Below are positions 46,919 through 55,532 of a stretch of 64,000 nucleotides of DNA, in pieces. Position numbers and translations under genes: made by a program. Each line of letters opens with the position of its first letter. Position 1 is the stretch's first letter. Under the pieces are notes generated by a model. The model saw only the letters and a list, made by a program, of their open reading frames with translations. It had not been told where the DNA came from and ran no database searches. Source of the stretch: Leucobacter ruminantium (lineage in GTDB: Bacteria > Actinomycetota > Actinomycetes > Actinomycetales > Microbacteriaceae); assembly GCF_017565705.1 (NCBI RefSeq), contig NZ_JAGDYL010000003.1:33982-97981 (forward strand). The letters are read 5' to 3'.

Positions 46919-47884
46919 TCAGCGGGAGAACGCCTCGCGGAGCGCGGGCTCGAGCTCCGGGTACGCGAACTCGAACCCCGCCCGCTGCAGCCGCTCCGGC
47001 AGCACCCAGCGGCTCTTGAGCACGAGCTCCGTCTCGGTGCGGATGCCGATCGCACCGATCTCGAGCAGGGGGCGAGGGATCGGCGGCCCGACCCGCACGC
47101 CGAGCACGCGCCGCACGAGGGCCATGAACGTGCGGTTGTCGACGGGGTTCGGCGCGCAGGCGTTGACCGGACCGGAGAGCGAGGGATCGGCCTCCAAGAA
47201 GTCGACGATCCGCGCGACGTCCTCGATGTGCACCCAGCTGAAGCGTTGGGCGCCGCGGCGCGCGCCCGGCAGATGCGCGGTGCCTGCGGCCCGGCGCGCG
47301 CGGCTCACGGGCCACCGGCCGTCGTACTGGGCACCCCCGAGCCTGAGCCTGGCGAGCGCGCGGATCGGACCGAGCACACCGCCGTGGCCGAGCACGATCG
47401 CGCTGCGCAGGGCGACGCGACGCGTGCCCGGCAACTCGTCGGCGAACAGCGCCGCCTCCCACGCCTTCGCGACCTCGACCGAGAAGCCGGTTCCGATCTC
47501 TCCGCCGACCTCGGTCCTGGGGCGATCCTCGGCGTGACGGTAGATGGTCGCCGTCGAGGAGTTCACCCAGAGCGGCGGCGGGGCGTCGGCCGCGGCGATC
47601 GCCCGGGAGAGGGCCGCGGTGGTCTCGAGACGGGAGCGGAAGATCTCGGCGCGGTTGTCGGGAGTGTAGCGGCAGTTGACACTCTTGCCCGCGAGCCCGA
47701 CGACGAGCGCCGCGCCGTCGACGGCCCGGCCGATCCCCCGCGGATCGTCCCAGCGCAGCTCGGCGCCGGAGCGCCCGATCGTCACGACCTCGCGACCGGC
47801 CTCCCGGTAGCGCCGGGTCAGATACGCGCCCATGAATCCGCCGGCGCCGCCGACCACCACCCTGCCGTCGATCTCTGCGCTCAT
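46919..47884 (-). CDS. TIGR01777 family NAD-dependent epimerase/dehydratase-like protein
   Basis: The 321-residue protein starts with a Rossmann motif VVVGGAGGFMGAYLTRRYRE. LAGKSVNCRYTPDNRAEIF is the characteristic segment of the TIGR01777 (YfcH/SulA-like) group, and NSSTATIYRHAEDRP contains the Ser-Thr/Tyr region. The C-terminal half ends VLPERLQRAGFEFAYPELEP. The biochemical role of this group is not settled. The ATG at 47884 overlaps the stop of the DUF4166 gene upstream, and the 3' end converges with the response regulator four bases away. Confidence 0.87.
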   Translation of the reverse strand: MSAEIDGRVVVGGAGGFMGAYLTRRYREAGREVVTIGRSGAELRWDDPRGIGRAVDGAALVVGLAGKSVNCRYTPDNRAEIFRSRLETTAALSRAIAAADAPPPLWVNSSTATIYRHAEDRPRTEVGGEIGTGFSVEVAKAWEAALFADELPGTRRVALRSAIVLGHGGVLGPIRALARLRLGGAQYDGRWPVSRARRAAGTAHLPGARRGAQRFSWVHIEDVARIVDFLEADPSLSGPVNACAPNPVDNRTFMALVRRVLGVRVGPPIPRPLLEIGAIGIRTETELVLKSRWVLPERLQRAGFEFAYPELEPALREAFSR

Positions 47885-48516
47885 GCCTGCTCCTCGGGGA
47901 CGATGGCGTACTCGAATCCGCCGCGGTAGCCGTAGATGCGGCCCACCACCGGGGCATCGACGGTGAGTTCGACGTATTGGCCGCCGCCCTCCGCCGCACG
48001 GCTCTTGCGCAGCCGCACGACGGGCGCGAGCGGCCTCGGGATGCGCAGCCGCAGCCGACCGAGCACCACGCCGACCGCCCGGCTGGTGAGCACGAGCGCC
48101 CCGTCGCGCACGTCCACTTCGAACGACGCCGAGAGCGTCCACGGGGCGCCGATCCGGTCCACGACGCGATCGCCGACCCGCACCACGTCGTCGGACATCA
48201 CCCATTCCCCGCCGGGCAGGCCGATCTCGCGCCGCGCGACCGCCGTGCCCGCCTCCGTTCCCGGCCCGGCGGCGATCGTGCGGTTGACGATGCGGAACGG
48301 CACGGCCTCCGCGTACCCGCCGTAGAGCGCGCCCCGGCGCTCGAACGCCCGCAGCAGCGGGCGCAGCCACCGCGACCGCGAGCCGAACTCGGAGAACTCG
48401 CCCCGCCCCAGGCCGACGCAGCCCTCGGGGATCGCGGAGAAGTAGCGGCGCAGCTCGGGGTGCAGATCGTGGATCCGTTCTCCGAGGGCCGCCTCGTAGG
48501 GCGATCGCAGTGCCAT
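47881..48516 (-). CDS. DUF4166 domain-containing protein
   Basis: The 211-residue protein matches DUF4166: SPYEAALGERIHDLHPELRR at the N-terminus, VPFRIVNRTI in the middle, and a C-terminal ELTVDAPVVGRIYGYRGGFE. DUF4166 is often found next to, or fused with, TIGR01777 epimerase-like proteins, as here. The function is unknown, possibly lipid-associated. No signal peptide or membrane helix is seen. Confidence 0.8.
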   Translation of the reverse strand: MALRSPYEAALGERIHDLHPELRRYFSAIPEGCVGLGRGEFSEFGSRSRWLRPLLRAFERRGALYGGYAEAVPFRIVNRTIAAGPGTEAGTAVARREIGLPGGEWVMSDDVVRVGDRVVDRIGAPWTLSASFEVDVRDGALVLTSRAVGVVLGRLRLRIPRPLAPVVRLRKSRAAEGGGQYVELTVDAPVVGRIYGYRGGFEYAIVPEEQA

Positions 48517-48607
48517 ACCGCCAGCCTATGCGGAGAGCCGGGCCGGGCGCGCCTCGGCTGCGTGTCAGGGGTGCGCGATAGCCTTGACGGGTCCTGAGGA
48601 GGCGTCG

Positions 48608-50506
48608 ATGAGAGCAGTGCTGACGGCGGTGGTCGCCGCGATCGAGGCGGCGGCGGTCGCGCTCGTCGGCCTGGCCGTCGTCGTCGTGCCGGCCGTGCTG
48701 CTCTGGGTCATCACGTTCTCGCTCGCCGCCGAACCCGGCGAGGTCTTCGGCAGCGCGGTCGGCGTGTGGTTCCTCGCCCACCTCGTGCCGCTGGAGTTCC
48801 CGGTGAGCGCCGAGGCCGCCGTCGGCCTCGGGCTGCCGCAGGCCGCGTTCGAGTTCCCGTTCTCGCTCGCGCCGCTCGGCATCACGCTGATCACCGTCGC
48901 GCTCGGCGCTCGCGCGGGCTGGCGTTTCGGCGCCCGCGGCGGAGCCGGTGCGGGCGGCGTGCTCGGGGGCGGTCTCGGCTTCGCCGCGGTCGCCGCCGTG
49001 GTGTCGCCGGTCGCCGGCGGGGTGCTCGCGCGGCCCGTATGGGCCGCGGTGCTCGCGGCGGCGGCCTTCTATGCGGCCTCGTCCCTCTGCGGTTTCGTCG
49101 TGAGGGCGGTGCGGGAGGATCATGGCTGGTGGCGACGGCTCATGCGCTCGGTGCAGCGAGGGATCGGGAGCCTCGGCCTGCCGGGCGACGCCGCCTTCCC
49201 GGTGCGCCTCGGCGAGACCTTCCGCCTGGCGGCCGCGTCGCTGCTCGCGCTGCTCGGCCTCGCGTCGATCGGGCTGGCGATCGCCCTCGTCGCCGGCTAT
49301 GTGCAGGTCGCAACGCTGTCGCAGGCGCTGCAGCTCGACGGCCTCGGCGCCTTCGCGGTGTTCCTGCTGCAGCTCGCCCTGCTGCCGGTGTTCCTGATCT
49401 GGGCGGCCTCGTGGCTCACCGGGGCCGGCTTCTCCGTGGGGATCGGCAGCTCGGCGACCCCGTTCGAGTCGCTGCTCGGCCCGATGCCCGCGCTGCCGCT
49501 GTTCGGCGCGATCCCGCAGGGGTGGGGCAGCGGCGGAGCTCTCGCGCCGGCCCTCGTGGTGCTCGTCGGCGCGGGCGTCGGCGCGGCCTTCGCCCGCAGG
49601 CCGCTGCTGCGGCGCACCTCGTGGACCGCGGCGCTCTCTATGGCCGCCGCTGCCGGCGTGATCACGGGTCTCGTCTGCACCGGAGCCGGTGCGCTCGCGC
49701 GGGGCGCCATCGGGCCCGACAGGCTCGCCGAGGCGGGGCCGCACCCCTGGCTGCTCGGCGGCCTCGCGGCTGCGGAGCTGGGCGGCGGCCTGCTGCTCGG
49801 CGTCGCCGCGGGCCGGTGGGACGGCGCCCGGTTGCGTGCCGTGCTCTCGGGGGAGCACAGGGGATCGGGCGGCTCCGAGGATTCGGGTGACGGGTTCGAT
49901 CGCGCGGGTCTCGTCGACGGGGCTGATCCGGCGCCCAGCCCCGGTGGCGAGGATCAGCAGGCCACGGCGCCGCTCGGCTCCGTGCGTCGCGCGGGCGGAT
50001 CGCGGACCCCCTGGTGGAAGCTCGGCCCGCGTGATGCGAAGGCCGATCCCGCGACCGGAGGTGAGAGCTGGGGCGACGCGTCGCACCTGCTCGCGGAAGC
50101 GCAGAGCGATCGCTCCGACGGCTTCTCCGCTGGAGGGGACCCGGCCGACGAGTCGACGACCGAGGAGTATACGACCGAGGAGTATACGACCGAGGAGTAT
50201 ACGACCGAGGAGTATGCGGTCGAGACGCACGCGACCGACGGGTCGGCAGCCCCCGAGGCGACCCGGGAGCCCGAGCTCTTCGACATCGACGCTCAGGATG
50301 CGGAAGTCGCCGGCGAGAGCGGTGAGCCGGGGCACGGTGCCGGCGGTGACACCGCGGGTCCCGGTACCCCGGTCGATCCCACCGCTCTCGACGAGGAGGA
50401 GCTGCTCCGCGCCTACTCCTGGGACGGCAGCCCTGAGAGCGCGGCGGAGGCGTCCCCGGCCGGGAGGCGTCGCCGCGGTTGGTCGTTGCGCCGCCGCAGC
50501 CGCTAA
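48608..50506 (+). CDS. DUF6350-type large membrane protein with acidic repeat-bearing tail
   Basis: The 632-residue protein has about ten hydrophobic segments across residues 1-420 (for example VVAAIEAAAVALVGLAVVVV and SVGIGSSATPFESLLGPMP), the pattern of actinobacterial DUF6350 proteins. The function is unknown. The last 200 residues are hydrophilic and acidic, with a tandem TTEEY repeat at 50156-50215 and a basic terminus, RRRRGWSLRRRSR. The ATG at 48608 lies five bases after GAGGAGG, better than an upstream TTG. The TPP riboswitch begins about 12 bases after its stop. Confidence 0.75.
   Translation: MRAVLTAVVAAIEAAAVALVGLAVVVVPAVLLWVITFSLAAEPGEVFGSAVGVWFLAHLVPLEFPVSAEAAVGLGLPQAAFEFPFSLAPLGITLITVALGARAGWRFGARGGAGAGGVLGGGLGFAAVAAVVSPVAGGVLARPVWAAVLAAAAFYAASSLCGFVVRAVREDHGWWRRLMRSVQRGIGSLGLPGDAAFPVRLGETFRLAAASLLALLGLASIGLAIALVAGYVQVATLSQALQLDGLGAFAVFLLQLALLPVFLIWAASWLTGAGFSVGIGSSATPFESLLGPMPALPLFGAIPQGWGSGGALAPALVVLVGAGVGAAFARRPLLRRTSWTAALSMAAAAGVITGLVCTGAGALARGAIGPDRLAEAGPHPWLLGGLAAAELGGGLLLGVAAGRWDGARLRAVLSGEHRGSGGSEDSGDGFDRAGLVDGADPAPSPGGEDQQATAPLGSVRRAGGSRTPWWKLGPRDAKADPATGGESWGDASHLLAEAQSDRSDGFSAGGDPADESTTEEYTTEEYTTEEYTTEEYAVETHATDGSAAPEATREPELFDIDAQDAEVAGESGEPGHGAGGDTAGPGTPVDPTALDEEELLRAYSWDGSPESAAEASPAGRRRRGWSLRRRSR
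50156..50215 (+). repeat. Four tandem 15-bp repeats within the DUF6350 gene
   Basis: ACGACCGAGGAGTAT is repeated four times without change and in frame, encoding four TTEEY units, followed by a degenerate copy. Perfect identity at DNA level suggests recent slippage expansion. It lies in the disordered cytoplasmic tail. Confidence 0.9.
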
Positions 50507-50518
50507 GCTGGAGGGGCA

Positions 50519-50612
50519 ATCCACGGGAGCCCCGACGCGCGGGGCTGAGATTGAACTTCTCGCGAGTTCTCACCGTTCAACCTGATCTGGGTCATACCAG
50601 CGGAGGAAGGAC
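50519..50612 (+). promoter_or_regulatory. TPP riboswitch (THI element)
   Basis: Conserved blocks are present in order: CACGGGAGCCCC and GGGGCTGAGA near 50522-50550, then the CCTGATCTGG helix and GTCATACCAGCG-GAGGAAGG at 50581-50610. CTGAGA and the ACCTGATCTGG/ACCAGCG pairing are the thiamine pyrophosphate binding core. The ribosome-binding region GGAGGAAGG is inside or next to the final helix, so ligand binding probably hides it. It controls the thiamine uptake genes that follow. Confidence 0.95.
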
Positions 50613-50619
50613 CATCTCG

Positions 50620-51696
50620 ATGATGCCTGCACGCCCCTCATCCCTCGCGATCCGTCGCGCCGTTCCCGTCGCGGTCGTGGCGGCCGCGGCGCTCGGCCTC
50701 GCGCTCACCGGCTGCTCCGGCTCGCCGGACGAGGCCGACTCCCGGAAGGTCACCCTCGTGGTGCACGACGCCTTCCCGAACGAGGAGTTCGCGAAGGCCG
50801 CGAGCGCCGCGACCGGATACGACGTCGAGGTCATCACGGGAGGCGAGGGAGGCGAGCTCACGAACAAGCTCGTGCTCACCCGGGGCGCCCCCATCGCCGA
50901 CGCCTTCTACGGCGTCGACAACACCTACGCCTCCCGCCTGATCGAGAACGACGTGGTCGAGCCCTACACCCCGGAGGGGCTGCCCGCCTCGGCCGACGAG
51001 TACGCCTTCGACGGCTCGGGATCCCTCACCCCCGTCGACGTGGGCGCGACCTGCATCAACATCGATACCGAGTGGTTCGCCGAGCACGGCATCGCCGAAC
51101 CCAGCAGCTACGAAGACCTCGCAAGGCCCGAGTACCGCGACCTGAGCGTGCTGCTCGACCCGCTGTCCTCGTCGACCGGAGGCTCCTTCCTGATCGGCAC
51201 CGTCGCCGAGTTCGGCGAGGACGGCTACCTCGACTACTGGCAGCGCCTGCTCGACAACGGCGCCCGCCTCGAGCAGAACTGGAGCGACGCCTACTACGGG
51301 CAGTTCTCGGCCGCGAGCGACGGCGACAGGCCGATCGTTCTCTCGTACAGCTCCTCGCCCGTTGCGACCCTGAACGACGACGGCACGGCATCCTCCTCGC
51401 GTGCGCTGCTCGACACCTGCACGTCCGAGGTCGAGTACGCGGGTGTGCTCGCGGGCGCCGCGAACGCCGAAGGCGCGCGGGCGGTCGTCGACTACCTCGT
51501 CTCCTCCGAGTTCCAGGCCACGATCCCCGACACCATGTACATGTACCCGGTCGATGCTGACGCCGGGCTGCCCGAAACCTGGGCGGAGTTCGCGCCGATG
51601 CCGAGCCGCGAGCAGCTGCGCGACCTGCCGGCCTCCGAGGTCGACGCGGGCCGCGAGGGCTGGCTGAAGCGGCTGGGCGAGCAGATCGGGCTCTGA
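50620..51696 (+). CDS. thiB: Thiamine ABC transporter substrate-binding lipoprotein
   Basis: The 358-residue protein has a lipoprotein signal ending LALTGC, with Cys32 as the lipidated residue. The mature domain resembles ThiB/TbpA: TLVVHDAFPNEEFAKAASAA, KLVLTRGAPIADAFYGVDNT, and VLLDPLSSSTGGSFLIGTV. The TPP riboswitch upstream supports thiamine as the ligand. Two adjacent ATGs (50620, 50623) are possible. The permease gene follows 50 bases later. Confidence 0.92.
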   Translation: MMPARPSSLAIRRAVPVAVVAAAALGLALTGCSGSPDEADSRKVTLVVHDAFPNEEFAKAASAATGYDVEVITGGEGGELTNKLVLTRGAPIADAFYGVDNTYASRLIENDVVEPYTPEGLPASADEYAFDGSGSLTPVDVGATCINIDTEWFAEHGIAEPSSYEDLARPEYRDLSVLLDPLSSSTGGSFLIGTVAEFGEDGYLDYWQRLLDNGARLEQNWSDAYYGQFSAASDGDRPIVLSYSSSPVATLNDDGTASSSRALLDTCTSEVEYAGVLAGAANAEGARAVVDYLVSSEFQATIPDTMYMYPVDADAGLPETWAEFAPMPSREQLRDLPASEVDAGREGWLKRLGEQIGL

Positions 51697-51746
51697 GCGG
51701 ACTCGGCCGGGGCCGATGGAGACGCCGAGGGCATGAGGGCGAGAGG

Positions 51747-53429
51747 ATGAGGCGGAGCGCGTGGGGCGTCGCCGGATGGACGGCCGCGGTGGCGCTGCCG
51801 CTCGCCTTCCTCATCGTCTTCTTCCTGTGGCCGGTCGTCGCGCTCGTGGCGACCGGGTTCGGCGGGGGCGTCACGGGCGGCGGGGTCGACCTCGGCGGCA
51901 TCGCCGAGGTGTTCGGCTCCCAACGCACCTGGCGCGTCATCGGCAACACCCTCTCGCAGGCGGGGCTCGCGACCGTCGTCTCCGTGCTGCTCGGCGTGCC
52001 CGCGGCCTACGCGCTCTACCGGCTGCGGTTCCCCGGGCAGACGCTGCTGCGAGGGATCCTGACCGTGCCGTTCGTGCTGCCGACGGTGGTCGTCGGCGTC
52101 GCGTTCTCCGCGCTGTTCGGTCCGGGCGGGCTGCTCGAGTTCCTGGGTCTCGACCGATCCCTCGCCGTCGTCGTGCTCGCCCTCGCCTTCCCGAACGTCG
52201 CGGTGGTCGCGCGCACCGTGGGCGGCTTCTGGGCGCGGCTCGACGACAGCTCCGAGCAGGCCGCGCGCGTGCTCGGAGCCGGCAGGCTGCGGGCCTGGCT
52301 CATGATCGTGCTGCCGGCGCTCGCCCCCGCGCTCGCATCCGCCGCCGCGCTCGTGTTCCTCTTCTGCTCGACGTCGTTCGGCACGGTGCTGATCCTGGGC
52401 GGCAGCCGACAGGCGAACGTCGAGACGGAGATCTACCGCCTCACCGTGCAGTTCCTCGATCTGCGCGGCGCCGCCGTGCTGTCGCTCGCGCAGTTCGCGA
52501 TCGTGGGGGCGACGCTCGTCGTCTCGTCGCGTCTGCGACGGGCCGGGGAGCGCGCCGTCGAACTCCGCGAGGAGCGGCGCGACCTCGCGAAGCGGCCGGA
52601 GCTGCGCGACGCACCCGTGCTCGTCGTGTTCGCGGCGACGGTGCTGCTGCTCCACGCGCTGCCGCTCGCGGTGCTGGTGGCACGCTCGCTGCGCGACACG
52701 GCCGGCGCATGGAGCCTCGCCAACTACGTCGCGCTCGTGGACCCGCCGGAGACCCTGCCGCTCGACGGCCCCGTGATCGGGGCGATCTGGTTGTCGCTGC
52801 GCTTCGCGGTGCTCGCCGCGCTCATCGCGATGACGCTCGGCGCCCTGCTGGCGCTCGTGCTGTCGCGGAGACCGGGATCGCGCGCGCTGCGGCGCGGCAT
52901 CGACCTGTTCGACGGCGTCGTGATGCTGCCGCTCGGGGTGTCTGCGGTGACCCTCGGCTTCGGCCTCCTGCTGACCATGCACCGGCCGTTCGGCATCGGC
53001 TTCGACCTGCGCACCTCGACCGTGCTCATCCCGATCGCGCAGGCGCTCGTGGCGCTGCCGCTCGTCGTCCGGGTGCTGCTGCCGGTGCTGCGAGGGATCG
53101 ACCCCGCGCTGCGGGAGGCCGCCGCCACGCTCGGCGCAGACGCGTTCGACGTCCTGCGCAGGGTCGAGCTGCCGATGCTCGGGCGCTCCGCGGGGCTCGC
53201 GCTCGGCTTCGCCTTCGCCGCGTCGCTCGGCGAGTTCGGGGCGACCTCGTTCCTCGTGCGGCCGGGAGCGCAGACGCTGCCGGTCGCGGTGGCGGAGCTG
53301 ATCGGGCACCAGGCGCCCGGCTCGTACGGTGCGGGGCTCGCGGGGGCGGTGGTGCTCGGCACGCTCACTGCGGGGATCATGCTGCTCGCGGAGCGGATGC
53401 GCGCCGACGGCGCGAGGGCGGAGTTCTGA
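51747..53429 (+). CDS. thiP: Thiamine ABC transporter permease (fused two-domain)
   Basis: The 560-residue protein has about twelve membrane segments and two copies of the permease EAA loop. EQAARVLGAGRLRAWLMIVL lies near residue 170, and EAAATLGADAFDVLRRVELP near 465. This duplicated layout is that of ThiP and related iron/thiamine permeases. The stop overlaps the ATG of the next gene (TGATG). A thiQ ATPase would normally follow; it does not. Confidence 0.9.
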   Translation: MRRSAWGVAGWTAAVALPLAFLIVFFLWPVVALVATGFGGGVTGGGVDLGGIAEVFGSQRTWRVIGNTLSQAGLATVVSVLLGVPAAYALYRLRFPGQTLLRGILTVPFVLPTVVVGVAFSALFGPGGLLEFLGLDRSLAVVVLALAFPNVAVVARTVGGFWARLDDSSEQAARVLGAGRLRAWLMIVLPALAPALASAAALVFLFCSTSFGTVLILGGSRQANVETEIYRLTVQFLDLRGAAVLSLAQFAIVGATLVVSSRLRRAGERAVELREERRDLAKRPELRDAPVLVVFAATVLLLHALPLAVLVARSLRDTAGAWSLANYVALVDPPETLPLDGPVIGAIWLSLRFAVLAALIAMTLGALLALVLSRRPGSRALRRGIDLFDGVVMLPLGVSAVTLGFGLLLTMHRPFGIGFDLRTSTVLIPIAQALVALPLVVRVLLPVLRGIDPALREAAATLGADAFDVLRRVELPMLGRSAGLALGFAFAASLGEFGATSFLVRPGAQTLPVAVAELIGHQAPGSYGAGLAGAVVLGTLTAGIMLLAERMRADGARAEF

Positions 53430-53950
53430 TGGGTGCGGGCGCCGCGGCTCGCGGCTTCGACGTGCTGCTGATCGACGGCCGCTCCGGCTCGGGCAAGACC
53501 TCGCTCGCGGATTCGGTGTTCGCCGATCTCGAAGCCGCGGGTCATCGCCCGCAGGTGCTGCGGGTGGAGGATCTGTACCCGGGATGGGACGGGCTCGCCG
53601 AGGGCTCCCTCGCCGTCGCGAACGCACTCGACGAGGGAGCGTACCGCAGGTACGACTGGATCGCGGGAGAGTTCGCGGAGCTGCGGACGATCGCCCCGCG
53701 GCCTCCGCTCGTGATCGAGGGCTGCGGGGCGATCACCCGTGAGAATCTCGCCGCGGCCGCGCGGTGGGCGGGGCCTGGCGGGCGGGTGCGCGCGGTCTGG
53801 ATCGAGTGCCCGGCCGGGGAGCGGCGCGCCCGCGCGATCGCCCGCGACGGCGAGATGTACGCCCCGCACTGGGAGCGTTGGGCTGCGCAGGAGGACGCCC
53901 ACTACGCCGAGCACGAGCCCTGGGATCTCGCGGACGGGCTCGCCGGTTGA
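53429..53950 (+). CDS. P-loop kinase-like protein in the thiamine uptake operon
   Basis: The 173-residue protein has Walker A in LLIDGRSGSGKTSLADSVF with Lys23, QVLRVEDLYPGWDGL as a uridine-kinase-like substrate segment, and VIEGCGAITREN as a Walker B-like strand. VWIECPAGERRARAIARDG is a lid-like basic region. It has no ABC signature (LSGGQ), so it is not the missing ThiQ. It resembles small nucleoside-kinase-like proteins of actinobacteria. Being translationally coupled to thiP, a role in thiamine or hydroxymethylpyrimidine phosphorylation is possible, but that is inference. Confidence 0.72.
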   Translation: MGAGAAARGFDVLLIDGRSGSGKTSLADSVFADLEAAGHRPQVLRVEDLYPGWDGLAEGSLAVANALDEGAYRRYDWIAGEFAELRTIAPRPPLVIEGCGAITRENLAAAARWAGPGGRVRAVWIECPAGERRARAIARDGEMYAPHWERWAAQEDAHYAEHEPWDLADGLAG

Positions 53951-53977
53951 GCGAGCCCTTTCCTCCGCCTCGCTCAA
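53947..53977. repeat. Short GAGCGAG-family inverted repeat
   Basis: TTGAGCGAG (53947-53955) pairs exactly with CTCGCTCAA (53969-53977) across 13 bases. It overlaps the stop of the kinase-like gene and lies before the converging metQ. It shares its arm ends with the larger repeat at 10493-10562 and probably terminates both transcripts. Confidence 0.7.
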
Positions 53978-53995
53978 TCAGCGGGAGGCCGCGCG

Positions 53996-54808
53996 TCAGA
54001 ACGCCGCGGGAACGTCCTTCTCCTCGAGCACGGCACGCACCTCGTCGCTGTGGAATGCCTTCGCGAGAGCCTCGACCTCGGGGGAGTCGGCGTTGTCCTC
54101 GCGCGACACGAGCGACACGGCGAACTGCTCGTCCTGCTCGGTGATGAGCGCGTCGTCAGCGGGGGTGAGGCCGAGTTGACGGGCGAAGGTGCCGTGCAGG
54201 AACACGGCGTCGGCCTCGGGGTAGGCGGCCACGAGCTGCATGATGTCGATCTCGGTGAACTGGAGGTTCTTCGGGTTCGACGTGATGTCGTCGACCGTCA
54301 CCGTCCACTTATCGGCCTTCGGGTCGAGCTCGATGAGCCCGGCGTCGGCGACCATCTGCAGGGATCGAGCGGCGTTCGACTTGTCCTGCGGAATGACGAT
54401 CTTGCCGCCCTCGGGCACCTCGTCGAAGCTCTTCCACTTGCTCGAGTACATGCCCACGACGGTGAGGTAGACGGGCTCGATCACGGTCAGCGAGGCGTTG
54501 TTGGCCTCGTTGAACTCCTCCATGAAAGGCGGGTGCTGCACGAAGTTCGCGTCCAGCTCGCCGTTCTCCAGCATGGTGTTCGGCTGCACGTAGTCGGCGA
54601 CCTCGACCATCTCGATCTCGTAGGGCCCCTCGATGGCCTCGGCCGCCGCCTGCACCACGTCGGTCATGGGAGTCGTCGTCGCGGCGACCTTGAGGGTCTG
54701 CGTCTCGCCCTCGGAGCCGCCCGATTCGCCCGAGCCGCCCGCGCAGCCGGCGAGGAGCATGAGCGCTGCGGCGCCGATGGCGACCGGGGCGAGGAGACGT
54801 CGTGTCAT
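53996..54808 (-). CDS. metQ: Methionine ABC transporter substrate-binding lipoprotein (MetQ/NlpA)
   Basis: The 270-residue protein has a lipoprotein signal ending LLAGC, with Cys22 lipidated, followed by a Gly/Ser-rich linker. MetQ-family motifs are VEVADYVQPNTMLENGELDA and NFVQHPPFMEEFN, then KIVIPQDKSNAARSLQMVAD. It binds methionine, possibly D-isomers or oligopeptides. It is the last gene of the minus-strand order metN-metI-metQ, 43 bases after metI. Confidence 0.93.
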   Translation of the reverse strand: MTRRLLAPVAIGAAALMLLAGCAGGSGESGGSEGETQTLKVAATTTPMTDVVQAAAEAIEGPYEIEMVEVADYVQPNTMLENGELDANFVQHPPFMEEFNEANNASLTVIEPVYLTVVGMYSSKWKSFDEVPEGGKIVIPQDKSNAARSLQMVADAGLIELDPKADKWTVTVDDITSNPKNLQFTEIDIMQLVAAYPEADAVFLHGTFARQLGLTPADDALITEQDEQFAVSLVSREDNADSPEVEALAKAFHSDEVRAVLEEKDVPAAF

Positions 54809-54851
54809 GAGGGATCCCTATCTGTTCGATGAATGGAGGTCTGTGCGGGGC

Positions 54852-55532
54852 TCAGCGCTTGTCGAGCGCCCGCGAGATTCGGTGGCCGAGGCTCTGCAGG
54901 ATGATGACGCAGACGATGATGAGCGCGATCACCACGTACATGAGCATGAAGTCGTACTGGTGGTAGCCGTAGCGCATGGCGAAGTCGCCGACGCCGCCGC
55001 CGCCCACCACGCCGAGCACGGTGGAGTACGAGACGAAGCTGATCGTCGCCGAGGTGAGCGCGTAGACGAGGCCCGAGCGCCCGTCGACGAGGAGGAAGCG
55101 GAAGACGGTCTGCGGGATCGTCGCGCCCATCGACGCCGCGGCCTCGGTGAGGCCGCTCGGCAGTTCGAGCAGGATCTGCTCGGTGAAGCGCGCGTAGATG
55201 GCGACGGCGACGAAGCCGAGCGGGAAGGTCGCGGCCACGGTCCCGAAGCTCGTGCCGAACACGGCGCGGGTGAACGGGATCATGAACACGACGAAGAGCA
55301 GGAACGGGAATGAGCGCACGATCGTGACGTAGAGGTTCGCGATCGTCCAGGTGGTGCGCTGCTCCATGAGCCCGCCCTCGCGGGTGAGGTAGATGAGGGT
55401 GCCGAGCGGCGTACCGAACACGATGGCGACGACGATCGAGACGAGTACCATGTAGCCCGTCTCGCCCATCGCGACCGCGATCTCGCCGCCGTACTCGCCG
55501 AAGATGCGCTCGAACTCGGAGAGGAGGTTCAT
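54852..55532 (-). CDS. metI: Methionine ABC transporter permease
   Basis: The 226-residue protein has five membrane segments and the MetI EAA loop TEAAASMGATIPQTVFRFLL near residue 130. The N-terminal helix region is GETGYMVLVSIVVAIVFGTP. Its ATG overlaps the metN stop by four bases. Length and loop are typical. Confidence 0.93.
   Translation of the reverse strand: MNLLSEFERIFGEYGGEIAVAMGETGYMVLVSIVVAIVFGTPLGTLIYLTREGGLMEQRTTWTIANLYVTIVRSFPFLLFVVFMIPFTRAVFGTSFGTVAATFPLGFVAVAIYARFTEQILLELPSGLTEAAASMGATIPQTVFRFLLVDGRSGLVYALTSATISFVSYSTVLGVVGGGGVGDFAMRYGYHQYDFMLMYVVIALIIVCVIILQSLGHRISRALDKR

Noticed and set aside
50156..50215. Possible CRISPR or minisatellite array
   Set aside because: There are no spacers, the units are 15 bases and in frame, and no cas genes are nearby. 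It is a coding tandem repeat.
46919..50524. A 1201-codon minus-strand frame running through the epimerase and beyond
   Set aside because: Only its last 321 codons (to 47884) are the TIGR01777 protein. The rest is antisense to the DUF6350 gene and out of frame with DUF4166.
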